64,000 nucleotides of DNA from Arctopsyche grandis (GCF_051622035.1 NC_135355.1:30072986-30136985), one strand, 5' to 3'; counted from the first letter of the stretch, positions 1 to 15,409 are shown. Translations and numbers: made by a program. Notes: a model not told the origin generated them from the letters alone.

Positions 1-477
1 AACATTACATGAATGCTCACACAACATCGGATCGAATATAGTCTATGTACATTACATAATGAAACCGATTTTTTTTAAATTTATTAATTCCAGGGAGTTT
101 GATTCGTGTATTGTTTCAAAGTACTTTCACATACATATGTATAAATATTTTCGAAAAAGTAAAAACTGAAATGCATTTTCTGATGGATATTTATAAATCG
201 AAACCGTAGTTTATCACTACGTTGTGTTTGTTCGGAATATAGTGTTTACATAGCGTTTAACGTATACCCACACACAAGAATAGGTTTTACTATATAGCAC
301 AATCTTGAGAATTTTTTTTTAAATATCACTTATCTAAGTGGTATCGATAAGCCATTTAACCGGCACGATTAAGTGTGCATATACTGATATGCGACTCGCT
401 GACACTTTCATACTAAAATCTTCGTTTCAAAATTGCACATTTTTGCTATTTTAACCCTAACAAGCCAAATCAAATAT
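1..477. other. AT-rich DNA, no gene seen
   Basis: No coding run, splice pattern or recognisable repeat beyond short A/T tracts. Confidence 0.5.
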
Positions 478-860
478 TTATTTATTTATTTATAAATCAA
501 ATCAAATATTTAGTTTAAGTTTGGACCATCGAGGCATTACAGGAGTCCCTAATGCGCCACAATGGGATGAGAAAAATAAAAATACATATATACATACATA
601 CATGCATGTGTACATATTTTATTTTCTTATTTTTTATTTATAATAGCAGATTAAATTATATTTATAATAGTAGAAGTAAAAATATGAAATAATAAAATAT
701 AAAGTAGGGAATATCTTGCACAAAACATACCTGCGAGGCCCAAATGGAAGAGAGAAGATCAAAATTCCACTCATACATCATATTCAATTATGAAAATAAG
801 GATGAGCGCAGGCTACCAGGCAGAAAGGTTAAAATAGTATCCGATCATCTACGCTCAATA
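478..860 (-). mobile_element. 3' tail of a non-LTR retrotransposon, copy 1
   Basis: Read on the minus strand, this matches 61870-62335: both contain the stretch ending in ATTTTGATCTTCTCTCTTCC and GGGCCTCG, and both finish with a block of the form TGTAATGCC..TGGTCCAAAC followed by TAAA-rich sequence. It is a 5'-truncated LINE end. No reverse-transcriptase residues are left here, so the clade is not assigned. Confidence 0.6.
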
Positions 861-4463
<3,603 letters not shown>

Positions 4464-4890
4464 TTACAATACTTTTTCAAACATTGACACCAAAAAAGTT
4501 TCTAAATGTATATTAACCCCGACCATAGGTGCCACTACAGTTTGCCCAAGGTGACACCTAAGATCAAACTTTTGTACATAGGTACTAAACACATAATGAT
4601 TATACACAAAACATGAGTTGAAACCCCTGCCATTCAAGTCTTCCACTGCGAAAGCCGCTATAGCAGCTCTGTCGTATGTACATGTTCCTCTTCCCAATTC
4701 ATCGAGCAAAACTAAGGAGTTGATTGAAGTGCGCCTCAATATTGCTGCTGCCTCACTCAATTCAACCAGGAAAGTCGACTGTGACATTACATTGTCATCG
4801 TCATCACCCAGTCTAGCAAATATTCCACCGATGACAGACAAACTGCATCCTACAGGCCTTCTTGGAAAAATGTTGAGATTATTGATACGA
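4464..4890 (-). pseudogene. MSH6-like mismatch-repair ATPase pseudogene fragment
   Basis: The minus-strand reading carries the C-terminal ATPase signature of MutS homologues in the right order: a remnant PVGCSL then IFARLG (family: VFTRLGA), QSTFLVELSEAAAILRR, Walker B LVLLDELGRGT and TYDRAAIAA (family: TYDGTAIAA). The STF(M/F)VELSE and DELGRGTATYDGTAIA spacing is typical of MSH6, closer than MSH2 or MSH3. Upstream only a blurred remnant of the Walker A side is left. After AVEDL the usual FSTHYH segment is replaced by unrelated residues and similarity fades, and the G and T of YDGT are lost. No MutS connector, lever or clamp domain is nearby. It is therefore a short decayed fragment, probably an old retrocopy, not a functional gene. 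It could also be a single exon of a diverged gene, but I see no partner exon. Confidence 0.8.
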
Positions 4891-7800
4891 ATTAATTATT
4901 GCGAAACACTTAAAAGCTTATTCAATCTGTTGAATAAACTTTTCACTCTCACTTAAATTATCACATTAATAAATTATTAAAAAATTCAAATCTTTCCAAT
5001 TAATTTTTATACCAAAAAATAAATTTGGCAATTCTTAGTCGTTTTTCCTAAAGAGACAAATTTAAACGCATTAAAATTGAATATGTCCGATATTTTTATC
5101 GCAAATTAAGCACACTGTTTATATATAAAATTTTGCGAAAATGAATACATTATCGATTATATTTTTATATACATACATATATGTACATATTAAATATATG
5201 TAGAATCGACCAGTGTATTTTTATTTTTATTTTAGATACCTAACAAACTGTCCGGCGTTGTTTGTAATGTTTTTGACGTCTAAATGAACGTATTTATGCC
5301 AACTCACTCTGCAAGTATATCGAGATTGAAAATTTAATATTATATTTTAAATATTTAACGGCATATCTTCATCGCGAATGTTTTTAGTGTCGACTACTAA
5401 AAATCAGAACTGCGCAGATCTACTTTCTCGGCCAAAGAAGAAGTTGAAAAGTTCCATCTCATTCTCTTCAATCACAAAAAAATATAAAATACACAAAATA
5501 AAGTGGTGCAACGAATGCAGGCAGGCTAACAGGACTGTGCGGTACGGCCAGACCGCATCACCTGCGGTTTCGTACTAGTATCGTATCTCAGTACCGTTGT
5601 TTTATGTCATAGTGTACCAAGGAGGCTTCTGTCCGTCCGTCCGTCTTTATGTCATCTTCCGTTTCCTGTGAACAATCACGGGAAGTGCGCCAGATACTCG
5701 CTCATTGGGTCATTCGCTCTGTCGAAGAATCATAATAGCGGTCAGGTGGTTGTTATGAAAGTTTTTCACACGATTCTGTTCAGTTTCAGTTCAAGAAAAT
5801 TCTAGCGTGCCATTTGCTATTTGTCCATATTTGTATTGAATGTGTGTGTAATATCATTGACATTACAACTATGGCCAGTGAGCAGTTTTACTTTCTTATG
5901 CAACATTATATTCATTATACAAAAAGTGCAAGTTGAAATATTTGTCTACGTTAAACTAATGGCTTCAATTGTTTTCAAATACATTTCATTTATTTTACAT
6001 ACAAATGTAATTACAAAATTAAATTGTCATTTAAATTAGTTTTCGTTGTACTTCTACTATATTTTGTGATGTTTTAATTTAATGAAAGGTTTGTTAAAAT
6101 CTGTTTTAGATACTTTTTTTTTTATATAATTTAAAAGAAAATTGTCACTTAATTTTATTCAAAATAATCAAAATTCACAAATTCCATTAGTCACATACCA
6201 GTGACTTACCGTGACTTTTAAAACGGGGGACTAGGTATGGGAAGAAAAAAAATATTTTTAATTTTTGTTTTAACAGAAATATCCTAAGTAGCCTTTCTTT
6301 CTTAAAAACATCTTGTATGTCTTTAAAACTTAATCTTCTTGATTTGTTGAACAATCGGCCCAGAATGCAACATTCCAAGGCCTCGTTATTTGTTTCCGCG
6401 CGCTTGGCACTGATTTGTTTTGAGGGAATTGCTTCGTGAACCAAGTCCCTTGCCATATTTATATTAAAGAAGTATATATGTGTATATATGTGCTATTTTA
6501 ACAAAATAAAATGTTCAGAATAATGTTTGATAGAAAGAAATCAGAATATTCTTAGTGAAAATTCCATAAATGCTTGAAGAGACAAGTAAATTATTAATTC
6601 TTCGATGGAAATCCTATACATAACAATTCGCCAATACCACGAAGGGAACATTATTGAGACGGCGAGTCTGAATGACGCAGCGGACCATACCATAACAATC
6701 TACTACCTCAGGTAGGGCCGATTTTGGTTTCTGAACTTCGCTAATCCGAGCGAACAACATAAATATGGACAGCGATTTGAATTTATTGTAATTGAATTGT
6801 TGATATTTTAAAATTTTAGGTAAGAGATTTTAGGAGACTAACCTAGTCCTTCTAGGCCAATGACGGCACGCCACTGTGACATACGTATAAAATATTCAGA
6901 ATCCTATAAAACTTATACAATTTTGGTGTTCAAGTCTAATACATTTTTCAAAATGACAAAAAGAGAAAAACACACTTGGAAGCATATGTATGTGTGCGTT
7001 CCACTTAAAATCACTATGCTTAAAATGGCAAACTGTCTCGTTCTAGTTCGATTTCTTTCCTTTTTCTGCACAGTTTTTATATGGTTAGGAATCTGCAGTG
7101 AAACTTGCATAACGCGCCATCGACTAACTCTCACTGCACGCCAATGCAGAAAATTGCATACCTGAGAATCAACCGTGACACCTATTTACGTATTCTAGAT
7201 CATCTCCGATATTAATTCGAGCACCATCAAAAACTCATAAACCGAATCCGGTTTAAAACACACAATAATGCTACCTGGTGATTCGACAAGATAATCCGAT
7301 TTAATGGGATCTGTTAATCGATTTGGATCGAGATGCTTTATTGCCGTGTTCCTCGACTACTTCTCAGATATCGAAGAAAAATTAATGCGGCTATAAACGA
7401 GATTCTATTGCCAATTAGATGCCTATTTTTTTCTGAATTCGGCGCTCTTATCTGCGGCGTTTCGTATATAAATTCTAACTGACCGAATCAATTACAATAA
7501 ATCTCGAAAGGTTGACGTTGCGAACTTTGTTGGTTTTTTTTTTTTTTTTATTGTATTAACGTCCTTATACCTTACCTGTTGAAGATATTGTGTCAAATAA
7601 TATATTGACTTCCAATTCTGTTCATCCAAAAATGGTTCACTGGAGTTTGAAACCAAATGGAGACATATAAAAGTAAGCAAAACGTAATAGGATGACCCAG
7701 TAGTAATCGGAACGCGTTCATAAAATTTAACGACCTTTTGAATTGATTGAACAATAATTTGTTTATTACTCTAATCGAAGTTCTTTGTTGCCTTTTTATG

Positions 7801-7939
7801 CTAATTATGTATTTTTATGCAAAGGGTTGCTTATATGTCAGTCGTAACGAGGAGCACGCGCCACACACTGACGCCTGACAGGTATGGATTTTTTTCGCGA
7901 TAGTTTGACCAAGTGTTGGTTTTTGTCGAACTTTTTCAC
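4891..7939. other. AT-rich DNA, no supportable gene
   Basis: A minus-strand open frame at 6187-6456 (89 codons) matches no family I recognise and has no exon context. A (GTCC)n-like run lies near 5630. Nothing else stands out. Confidence 0.4.
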
Positions 7940-8048
7940 CGTGAAATTCCAAAGCCCGTGGTGTCCAAGTCACGAGCTCCAGCGCCTCTTCCAAGTCTCG
8001 GTGTCTGTACCAAAGATCGCGCGTGCCCCCGAGGGCAATCTGCTCTAA
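7940..8048 (-). other. Candidate isolated coding exon, unidentified
   Basis: A locally GC- and CpG-rich 109-bp block is open on the minus strand between an acceptor (AATACAG before 8048) and a donor (GTGAAA after 7940). It would encode 36 codons including GGTRDLWYRHRDLEEALELV followed by TWTPRALEFH, with normal composition and three Trp/Tyr. I do not recognise the protein, and neither neighbouring exon is found. It could be one exon of a minus-strand gene with long introns, an exonised relic, or chance. Confidence 0.25.
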
Positions 8049-8521
8049 CTGTATTTACTCACTGACCAACATATTTTATTTCGGTATTTGCCGTTCTGGT
8101 CTTGGCCGTAAAACGATTTATTTTTTATTTTATTTTTTTGTGCATCTCAATCGATTCGTCGAGGTGTGATGACCCGATTGCGTAACTTCCTGTCCACTTA
8201 TCTAAAGGAAACTTTGGGTCTTTCTCACGTGTTTTTAAAACGTCTTGATTTATACGCAGTGTCCGCCATGTTTGCGTTTTTAAATGATCCTCTTCCGTCC
8301 GCTCAAAATCAAGCCGGCTCTATCAATGTTATAGAATTAATTTATTGATACTGTTCTTCACCCATGAGATCTAAAAAACCACCTCAATCGATAAATGAAA
8401 ACTACTAGAAGCCCAACTATTTTAATAGTTGTGTCCTCGATTTTGCCATCTCAAATTTCGATAGTTCGCGTTCATAAAAGGAAAGAAGATTTAATTGGAA
8501 TACTGCATATTTATGTATGTA

Positions 8522-9132
8522 TTACACCGAATCCGCGAAATTGTCTATTACACGCATTCCGCAAGAGAATTGCCGAATGCGTGAAAAATGCAAGCACGTC
8601 GCCCAGTTCACGGATTCGGCAAATTCTTTGCCGAATGCGTGAACTGGACAGCGTGTAATATTATAACCAAGTGTCAAAGTGACAGCTGAAGCAGGTCGCG
8701 CAGGGCTGTTTTGGTCCTTCGGACAAATGCATCTCCGAACTCCGGAGAGATATATGCAGTTAGATTAAGCGTTTCACACCTGGTGATTTCTCAGTCGCTC
8801 ACATTTTTATACATTTGGTCTGGTCGGTGTAGCCGAGAGCTATGTTCTGGGACATGTGTAATGAAATTAAATATTTATAATATAATACTGATTCTTCACA
8901 AGGTATAAAATTCCAACTGTTAAAATATTGATCCAGTTCTAAAAAACAACACCGGAGCGCTGCTGTCTATTTGCCGACTCCACGCTTTGAGCAGACAAAT
9001 TCTTACCGAATACACGCATTCGCCAAAGAATTGGCCGAATCCGTGAACTGGGCAACGTGCTTGCATTTTTCACGCATTCGGCAATTCTGTTGCCGAATGC
9101 GTGTAATAGACAATTTCACGGATTCGGTGTAA
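8522..9132. mobile_element. Foldback-type DNA transposon with long inverted arms
   Basis: The ends TTACACCGAATCCG and CGGATTCGGTGTAA are inverted repeats that continue for roughly 125 bp with only a few mismatches. Each arm carries its own hairpins, for example CACGCATTC..GAATGCGTG, and a second one bounded by CAGTTCACG and CGTGAACTGG. The roughly 330-bp middle has no transposase. A clear target duplication was not found, so the superfamily is open. Confidence 0.85.
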
Positions 9133-9139
9133 CATATGC

Positions 9140-9243
9140 ACATCATAATATGTTATTATTACTGAATGACCGGCCACAGCGACGCGTTGGAGATCTCTGT
9201 AATGTCACTGTGGCTAATATGTTAAATAAATAAATAAATATAA
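9140..9243 (+). mobile_element. Short LINE 3' tail
   Basis: The block with CTGTAATGTCACTGTGG followed by (AAAT)n resembles the 3' end of the LINE at 61870-62335. It is heavily truncated and diverged. Confidence 0.4.
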
Positions 9244-9429
9244 AAGCCCTATACTTATCAATCATTTGCATACTACATACATAGATTTCGTACGTATTTT
9301 CTAAATTGTCACCTTTTCATTTTCATATTCATTGGGGTTTCTTGTATTTCTCCCGTGGTTTCATTTTTATCAAAGAAAGGTTAGAATTAAATTTATTTTA
9401 TTTCTTTATGGAACCATCTATTTCGTCGG

Positions 9430-9775
9430 CAGCATAGCTCGGTGGTTGCGTTAATTTTTAATAGTTTACCACCGAGAGGTTCCCGGGTTCAAACCTTGAG
9501 CTAACCTCGATTGAAAATAATTTATTCGGAAGTATTTATGTAGTGCTGCTGGTCAGACTTGAATATTTGTGACTCCAAGTCGATCGTTTCCTATTGGAGT
9601 TCGCCAATTTTTCTGATTTCATTGTTGAAACGATTCCTCATCAAATTGACAAAACCATCCAGCCCACTATGTCACCACTATTTGAATATGATTTCAAATT
9701 TATAATCTATAAATTTATATAAAATTTTAATACTATATGTGTACAATATGATGGCATCATGAAAAAAAATATTCT
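9430..9775 (+). mobile_element. SINE family A, copy 1 (tRNA-derived head)
   Basis: The head has a pol III A box (TAGCTCGGTGG, 9435-9445) and B box (GGTTCAAACC, 9486-9495). A core follows, containing GTGACTCCAAGTCGATCGTT, CTGATTTCATTG and GAAACG, then a tail with CACTATTTGAATAT and GGCATCATGAAAAA. The same order recurs at 30505-31035 and, reversed, at 36615-37115. This copy lacks the last part of the tail. Confidence 0.8.
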
Positions 9776-10726
9776 CAACAGTCAAAAGTCAGATGAAACC
9801 ATAAAATTCTGTCAGAATCAAATTTTCATCTCAGTGAGCTCGAAATCCAGATGTTTGAGCATCGGCCATAGTATGGCGAGATTACCACCTAGTAATTTAT
9901 AGTAGAGCAGACTCAAATCAATTTCGTCATCTTATATGACCACCAAATTTCTAATTAAGCTACCGGTTGTACCAAAAAAGTTGATTGAGATATGTATGAA
10001 CATATGTATGTAACAACATTTGAACCAACTGCAACGTATAGTACGTGTATGGTTGTTCAAGTCGTGTTCACGTTTTCCATAGTCGTGATCATAATGCGCA
10101 ATAACGAGAGAATGTCCTGGTGCTTTTTAGCTTGTCGACAAGATATTGTAACTTTTAGAACGTGGGCTTTTTCGTATCGACCTTCGTTTTCGTCTTGTAC
10201 GAATAACATTGACCCAGAGGAGCGTTTTGAGAAAAGAAACCGCCATTTTTTTCATTCTTCTCTTGTTTCTTTTTTTTTGACCATTTAATTCTCGTCAACT
10301 ATACACACGCTATTCACGCTTCAACGAGTGATTAATGTGTGCTAATCTCTTAACCGCCCATATTCAAAAATAATGTTCACGTGTATATTTAGCCGAGGAA
10401 TACCTCAGTTACTTGTATAAAAGCTACATTAATCAAAACGCAGCCTTTTTACTTCCTTAGATTTTTATTAAATTCTACGAGACCAAACATACGAACGATC
10501 GATTGAAATTTGACATGAACTTTGTTATTGATTACGATAAAGTTATCCCCGTTATAATTAGTATGTAAATGTGTAAGTGCATTAACCAAAATGCATATCT
10601 TTTATTATAAAAAGAACAAAATTTCACGATTGGTAAACGGCGTAGTTTTAGGCTAATTAAACTAAACTCATTTGTCAATTATTTTTTTTGACATCCACAA
10701 CTTCATGAATGTATCAGTGACGTGTC
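9776..10726. other. AT-rich DNA, no gene seen
   Basis: Only chance open frames; no repeat family recognised. Confidence 0.4.
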
Positions 10727-10861
10727 ATGAAATTCTCCTTTGTGTCGCACAGTCGCGAGCAGGATTCAAGGGGACTAGGTGACGTCATACCGAGTCCCCT
10801 TGTATCCTGCTCACACTCTCGTAAGTAAGGCTGTGTGACAATCACAGGGAGAATTTCACTG
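10727..10861. mobile_element. Hairpin MITE with a central palindromic CRE
   Basis: The two halves fold on each other: GAAATTCTCC with GGAGAATTTC, GAGCAGGAT with ATCCTGCTC, and AAGGGGACT with AGTCCCCTT. The loop holds TGACGTCA, a full cAMP-response-type palindrome. It has the size and structure of a miniature inverted-repeat element. No clear target duplication was seen. Confidence 0.7.
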
Positions 10862-11113
10862 CACACACTGGTACGGTACGTACACACGCGAAGCGACAAA
10901 AAAGCGCGAGGAAAAAAAGCGCTTTTTTATGTATATATTTATTTAGATCGAAAATGAATCAAATTCTATCACTAAAATTTTATTTTATGAAATTAAATTT
11001 ATTGATATTAAAATTTTTACTATTGATATTTAAATTTTTCATATACATATTCGTGGTTATTTACTGCGCGCTAAAGTCGGGATACCGTATATGTAAATAA
11101 TATGTAATATACC

Positions 11114-11264
11114 CAGTGGCGACTCGTGCAAAGTTGCTGTGGTGCTCCAGCACCCTGGGAAAAATTACGAAAAAATCGCATTTAAATTTTAAATGTAGAT
11201 ATAACAAATGCTATTTTTCTAGAGGTGCTGCAGTGCCGCAGCTCCTATGCACGAGGCGCCACTG
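11114..11264. mobile_element. hAT-type MITE with perfect 8-bp target duplication
   Basis: The terminal repeats CAGTGGCGACTCGTGCA and TGCACGAGGCGCCACTG pair with one mismatch. AATATACC stands directly on both sides (11106-11113 and 11265-11272). An 8-bp duplication with CAGTGGCG ends is diagnostic of hAT elements. At 151 bp it has no coding capacity. Confidence 0.92.
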
Positions 11265-11272
11265 AATATACC

Positions 11273-12585
11273 ACCGGAATTACCCGGCTCCACATTGAAT
11301 AAAATCGTACATATGTACATAAAATGAATATATGCGCTAGGTGTTTTATGCAAATAGGTAATGAATGCATGTTCAGTCCTACCAAAGCGCTCAAGTTATA
11401 AATAAAAAATGAGTACGTCATTATTAAAAGGTTCAATTTGAATTGTTCATTGAGTGAATTTTTGCCTATAATACCCGTACAATAATCTATGCATGACTCA
11501 AAAAATAAATTTATCGGTAGCAATATCGGACATTATCTTGATATGATGCATAGATTTTGGTGTCAGAAGTGGGATATCGCATCATTGCGTGCAGCTCCAC
11601 ACACATAAATTTCAGTTAAACATAATTTATGGACAGTGAGAACGTATTTGGGCACCTTTTATAAATATATAATAACTTCGCTTGTTATTTTTCAAATTAT
11701 ATTTATACATATGTAGATGTCCCATTATACACGTCCGCAGACAAGACAAACACCGAACATTGTTAATTTATTACACGGCATGAAAGAATTTATTAGCCGG
11801 TAGCTGGATGAGCGAATGCACCCATGCAAATCATGGCAACTCGTGACGATTCAAAACCGCTCATAGTACAAATGCACGTTTAGGCTAATAACTCCTCTTT
11901 GATTCGTATTGAATGCATCCTGTCGTCGACAAATGCAGAGCGACCATTTCTTTGCCACGATTCGTATTATGCACATTTTCTATCTGTCAAGTGTAAAATT
12001 TGCATCTTAACCTTTAAGCATACGTGTAAAACAATTCTAATTCTAAATCTCATGCGGGGTTTGTTAGAAAGCCGTTCGCTTAATTTATTCCGTCGTTTAA
12101 TATTCACTATGTTTTTATGCAATTCTGTATAAATTATAATCGCCGAGAAGCTTCTGGGTACCGTAATGAACAAATTTGCACTGTTAAGGTTGAGCGAATG
12201 TTTACATGCTAGGTCATTTTTTTCTTTTATAATATTCATACAAAATCATAATATTATTGTACATTGTTTTTATGTACATATGTATTGTATATTTAAATTG
12301 AACCTCCACCTCCACATTGATTATATTGCAATTATTATTATACAACGATTACCGATGGATATGTAAAAATTTTATAACATTCAAATCATCGCTTTTTTAT
12401 TTTTATATATGTACCTATATGTGACAGTTCCGACTTTCTGTCGTGTAGCATCGCATCGATTTGTTGCCCAATCTGTATGTCGTAGATATCATTGTATAAA
12501 TAAAATATTTGTGTCGATGCTAGAAATTTTGCAAGCTTGGTCATCGCACTTGGGTTGAGTAAATGCGCGTGTTCGTGGGTTCCAG
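11273..12585. other. AT-rich DNA, no gene seen
   Basis: Several 60-90 codon open frames on both strands have low-complexity composition and no conserved motif. Confidence 0.4.
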
Positions 12586-13265
12586 CTGAGAAGGGTGTTT
12601 CTTCATGTCATTGTTAATTCGTAAGATCTTATTATTCCGATAAGTTATTTATTATAAGTTATTTCTTCAAATATGGTCATCACTTAACCTACATATGTCA
12701 ATACATGTATAATACGGTAACTTATATTCTAATCAGCAGCATAGATTGATGTTTAGCATATTATGCTTTTAAAAAAGTTGTCACGGGTTCAATCCCACCG
12801 ATTGCTGCTGGCCATACCTTGGATATGCGACTTCAGGTCGATCGTTTCCTATCAGAGTTTGTCAATTTATCTGATTTTCATTGAAACGGTTTCCTCGCAA
12901 AATTTCGAGTGTTTCGGCGTCTCCAATTTCGCTGATTTGTATAAATGTTGAAAATTCGTCCATAGATGTCTGTGTGGATTGTATAATATTATATGTACCT
13001 ACAATGCTTCTGTACAATGTTTGACCATAAATATCGTGTTAAATGTAAATATATGGGTATATACCTGTATATATAATTAATAATTCTTAATCTGTATACC
13101 ACACTCGTCGCTTTGGAGCAATCTGTTAGGACGAGTGTGCATAATTGATTGAAATAATGTATAGGTAAAATATATCACCGAAAACACTCCATGTGGTGAG
13201 TTTTGGCATGGCATAGATCAGGCGTGCCAGCGTTTTTTTATATGTACAAAACTAACTTAAAAAAC
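12586..13265 (+). mobile_element. MITE family D, split by a SINE
   Basis: The left part (12586-12730) and right part (13163-13265) match consecutive sections of the copy at 40332-40630 (ATGTCATTGTTAATT..CTTATTATT; then ATCACCGAAAACACTCC). The SINE between them must have landed in an existing D element. Confidence 0.65.
12734..13150 (+). mobile_element. SINE family B, copy 1
   Basis: The tRNA-like head has a B box GGTTCAATCC (12786-12795). The core matches family A (CAGGTCGATCGTTTCCTATC, CTGATTTTCATTGAAACGG). The tail contains AGATGTCTGTGTGGAT, GTACAATGTTTGACCATA and a terminal ACTCGTCGCTTTGGAGCAAT block. The copy at 60931 has the same parts in the same order. Confidence 0.75.
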
Positions 13266-13905
13266 CAGTAATTAACTCCTTCCGGAAATTTTTTGAATTG
13301 ATTTTCTAAATTTAGTAATTATATTGAAAATAGTATATGTATGTATGTACATAAATATGTATATACATACATATATACTGGACGAAAAAATATTTTCAAT
13401 TGATCATAATACATTTATTACGCTTATTGTTTGTTTTAAGTCCTTGTAAAATATGATACCTACTATTTGATAAATTGCCCTACTAATTGTAATACATAAC
13501 AATAAATCGTTTTAACTCTGGACCACTTTACTCTAAGATATTTGTATGTCTTCATTGTTAACTGTTCTGCCTATTATTGTGCTTTCAATTTTACTAGAAA
13601 ATTTAGCGCAATTGCCATTTTGGCATCATTTTTAACACGTTTAGTGTCGCATTCATACTCATTGTAGATATTCTCTATTCAATATTCGCTCTCTGCAAAA
13701 AAAGTTACTTTCATCTTTTGCATTGACAAGACGCTTTTACAAAACATACGTAAATAGCAGTGCCTTTCCAAAATCGAATTTATTCAAGCGAAAACCGCTT
13801 TTTGCAATACGAAAAAAGGTAGTGGAGTTTTTCTAAAATTTTAAGTGTCAAGCAAAATGTTCCTTTTTTCAATTTTAATTAACAATCATTTAATTTTGCT
13901 TACAG
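13266..13905. other. AT-rich DNA, no gene seen
   Basis: No coding run or repeat recognised. Confidence 0.35.
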
Positions 13906-13962
13906 ACTGTTTTCCCGGATTTGACCAGCTCACAACAGTCTTGGAAATCTTCAATTTTAGAG
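13906..13962 (+). other. Candidate 57-bp exon
   Basis: A pyrimidine-rich tract and TTGCTTACAG precede a 57-bp block followed by GAG|GTGAGA. Both splice signals are strong. Frame 0 is open (TVFPDLTSSQQSWKSSILE, 19 codons), and so is a second frame. Joined to the smash exon at 23271, neither frame reaches the smash start without a stop, so it would be a 5' UTR exon or belong to another transcript. Chance occurrence cannot be excluded. Confidence 0.2.
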
Positions 13963-14284
13963 GTGAGAAAATATTTGAATAAATAATCCCGTCTATATAT
14001 CAAACGTCGATAAGATTGACACACCTTAATGAGTTGTGTTCGGAAAATATTAGCAAGCATCGACATTTATTTTATTATTTATAATGACAGCTGTGATGGC
14101 CTTGCGTGCCTTTTGAAAAATGTATCTTTTCAATATTTTACAAATAAAATATTAAAACAACAATAATAATAAAAATAAAAAATTGGACTCTTATCGATGA
14201 TCACGCTCGATCGGATTACTGTTATTGGAGACTTGGTGGAGCATTCTGCAAGAGTTGTTTTCCTTGAGAAATCGGCTCGTATGC

Positions 14285-14314
14285 AAAACTAGGGAAACGC
14301 GTTTCCCTAGTTTT
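14285..14314. repeat. Perfect 30-bp palindrome
   Basis: AAAACTAGGGAAACG is followed with no spacer by its exact reverse complement. Flanking CGTAT on both sides extends the symmetry imperfectly. Confidence 0.95.
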
Positions 14315-15409
14315 ACTATACGCTACGTACACTACGATGATTGAGATGATGATGATAACAAATGGCGACAAACCGAATAGTGGCACGGAATGTGTCGCGT
14401 GCATCAATGAAACCTGTCACGCGCTCCAGTTTTATTGTGCTCAACTACATATTCAACTCCTGTCATCTGTCGCTTTCGGGCACATTCTTCTGTCGCGATG
14501 AAGACGCGATTAGATCTTCTAAGTGTTGACGCAATTATAGCAAATTACATTTAGCAAAATATTCCAACGGCAATAGCACTAAGTACTTTGTTCTCGATTA
14601 ATTATTTAAAACCGATTGTATAGGTATAATGTAATATGTATATAAATAATTAAATTAAACCAAAAACATTATACATATGTATATTTATTATCTACTAAAA
14701 GTTCTTTCTTCGTATTATATTGGGCTATACAGAATTTTATAGATCTGTTTGCATTACTTGTGTACATGCTGAATCGAAAATCCATTGCTTCGTAAAATAA
14801 ATAATCAAGGGTATTATATTATCCATAGCAGTCATACGAACAGTATTGCAATTTGCTTTCTCGAATTACATCTCGGTTTACAAACCCAGTAGTCGACCCT
14901 TTTAACCGTGACCGTTAATAAATATCAATTTTGTGCACTTCGGAAACGCACCCAGATGAGAATGCACTGATTTATCCACTACACGAATTTGAATGAGACC
15001 ATCTCAACCACAATAATTACTGTGAACGCTATTTGTTGTGATATCACAAGATTGTTGAAGCGTTGCAATCGGGTCATGATTAAACCAACAAGAATGTATG
15101 TATATAGGCGTGTCTGCCCCGATAAAATACTATGTAAATTCTTGTGATTGAAAACATTAAATTAAAGCTAGTGTATTTTATTACAAAAGTTTTTCACAAG
15201 AAGCAAATAGTCCTTTACCCGAATCAAAAAAATACATTCGAAAAATACGCATATACAGAAATCTGTAATCTGTATCAGCACAAAAGTTGCCAGTATACAT
15301 ACATACATACTGCTTGTGGCGAAGATACCTAACTATGTATAAACAGAAATGCTGAAAGATAATGTTAAGAAAACACTCAAAAGTGTGGCACGGGACGTGC
15401 TCTTGTTTT
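14315..15409. other. AT-rich DNA, no gene seen
   Basis: Nothing supportable beyond ATGTATGTA-type runs. Confidence 0.4.

Noticed and set aside
9430..9500. tRNA-like A and B boxes here and at 12734, 19436, 30505, 41560 and 60983
   Set aside because: No cloverleaf or anticodon arm can be drawn; they are heads of SINEs, not tRNA genes.
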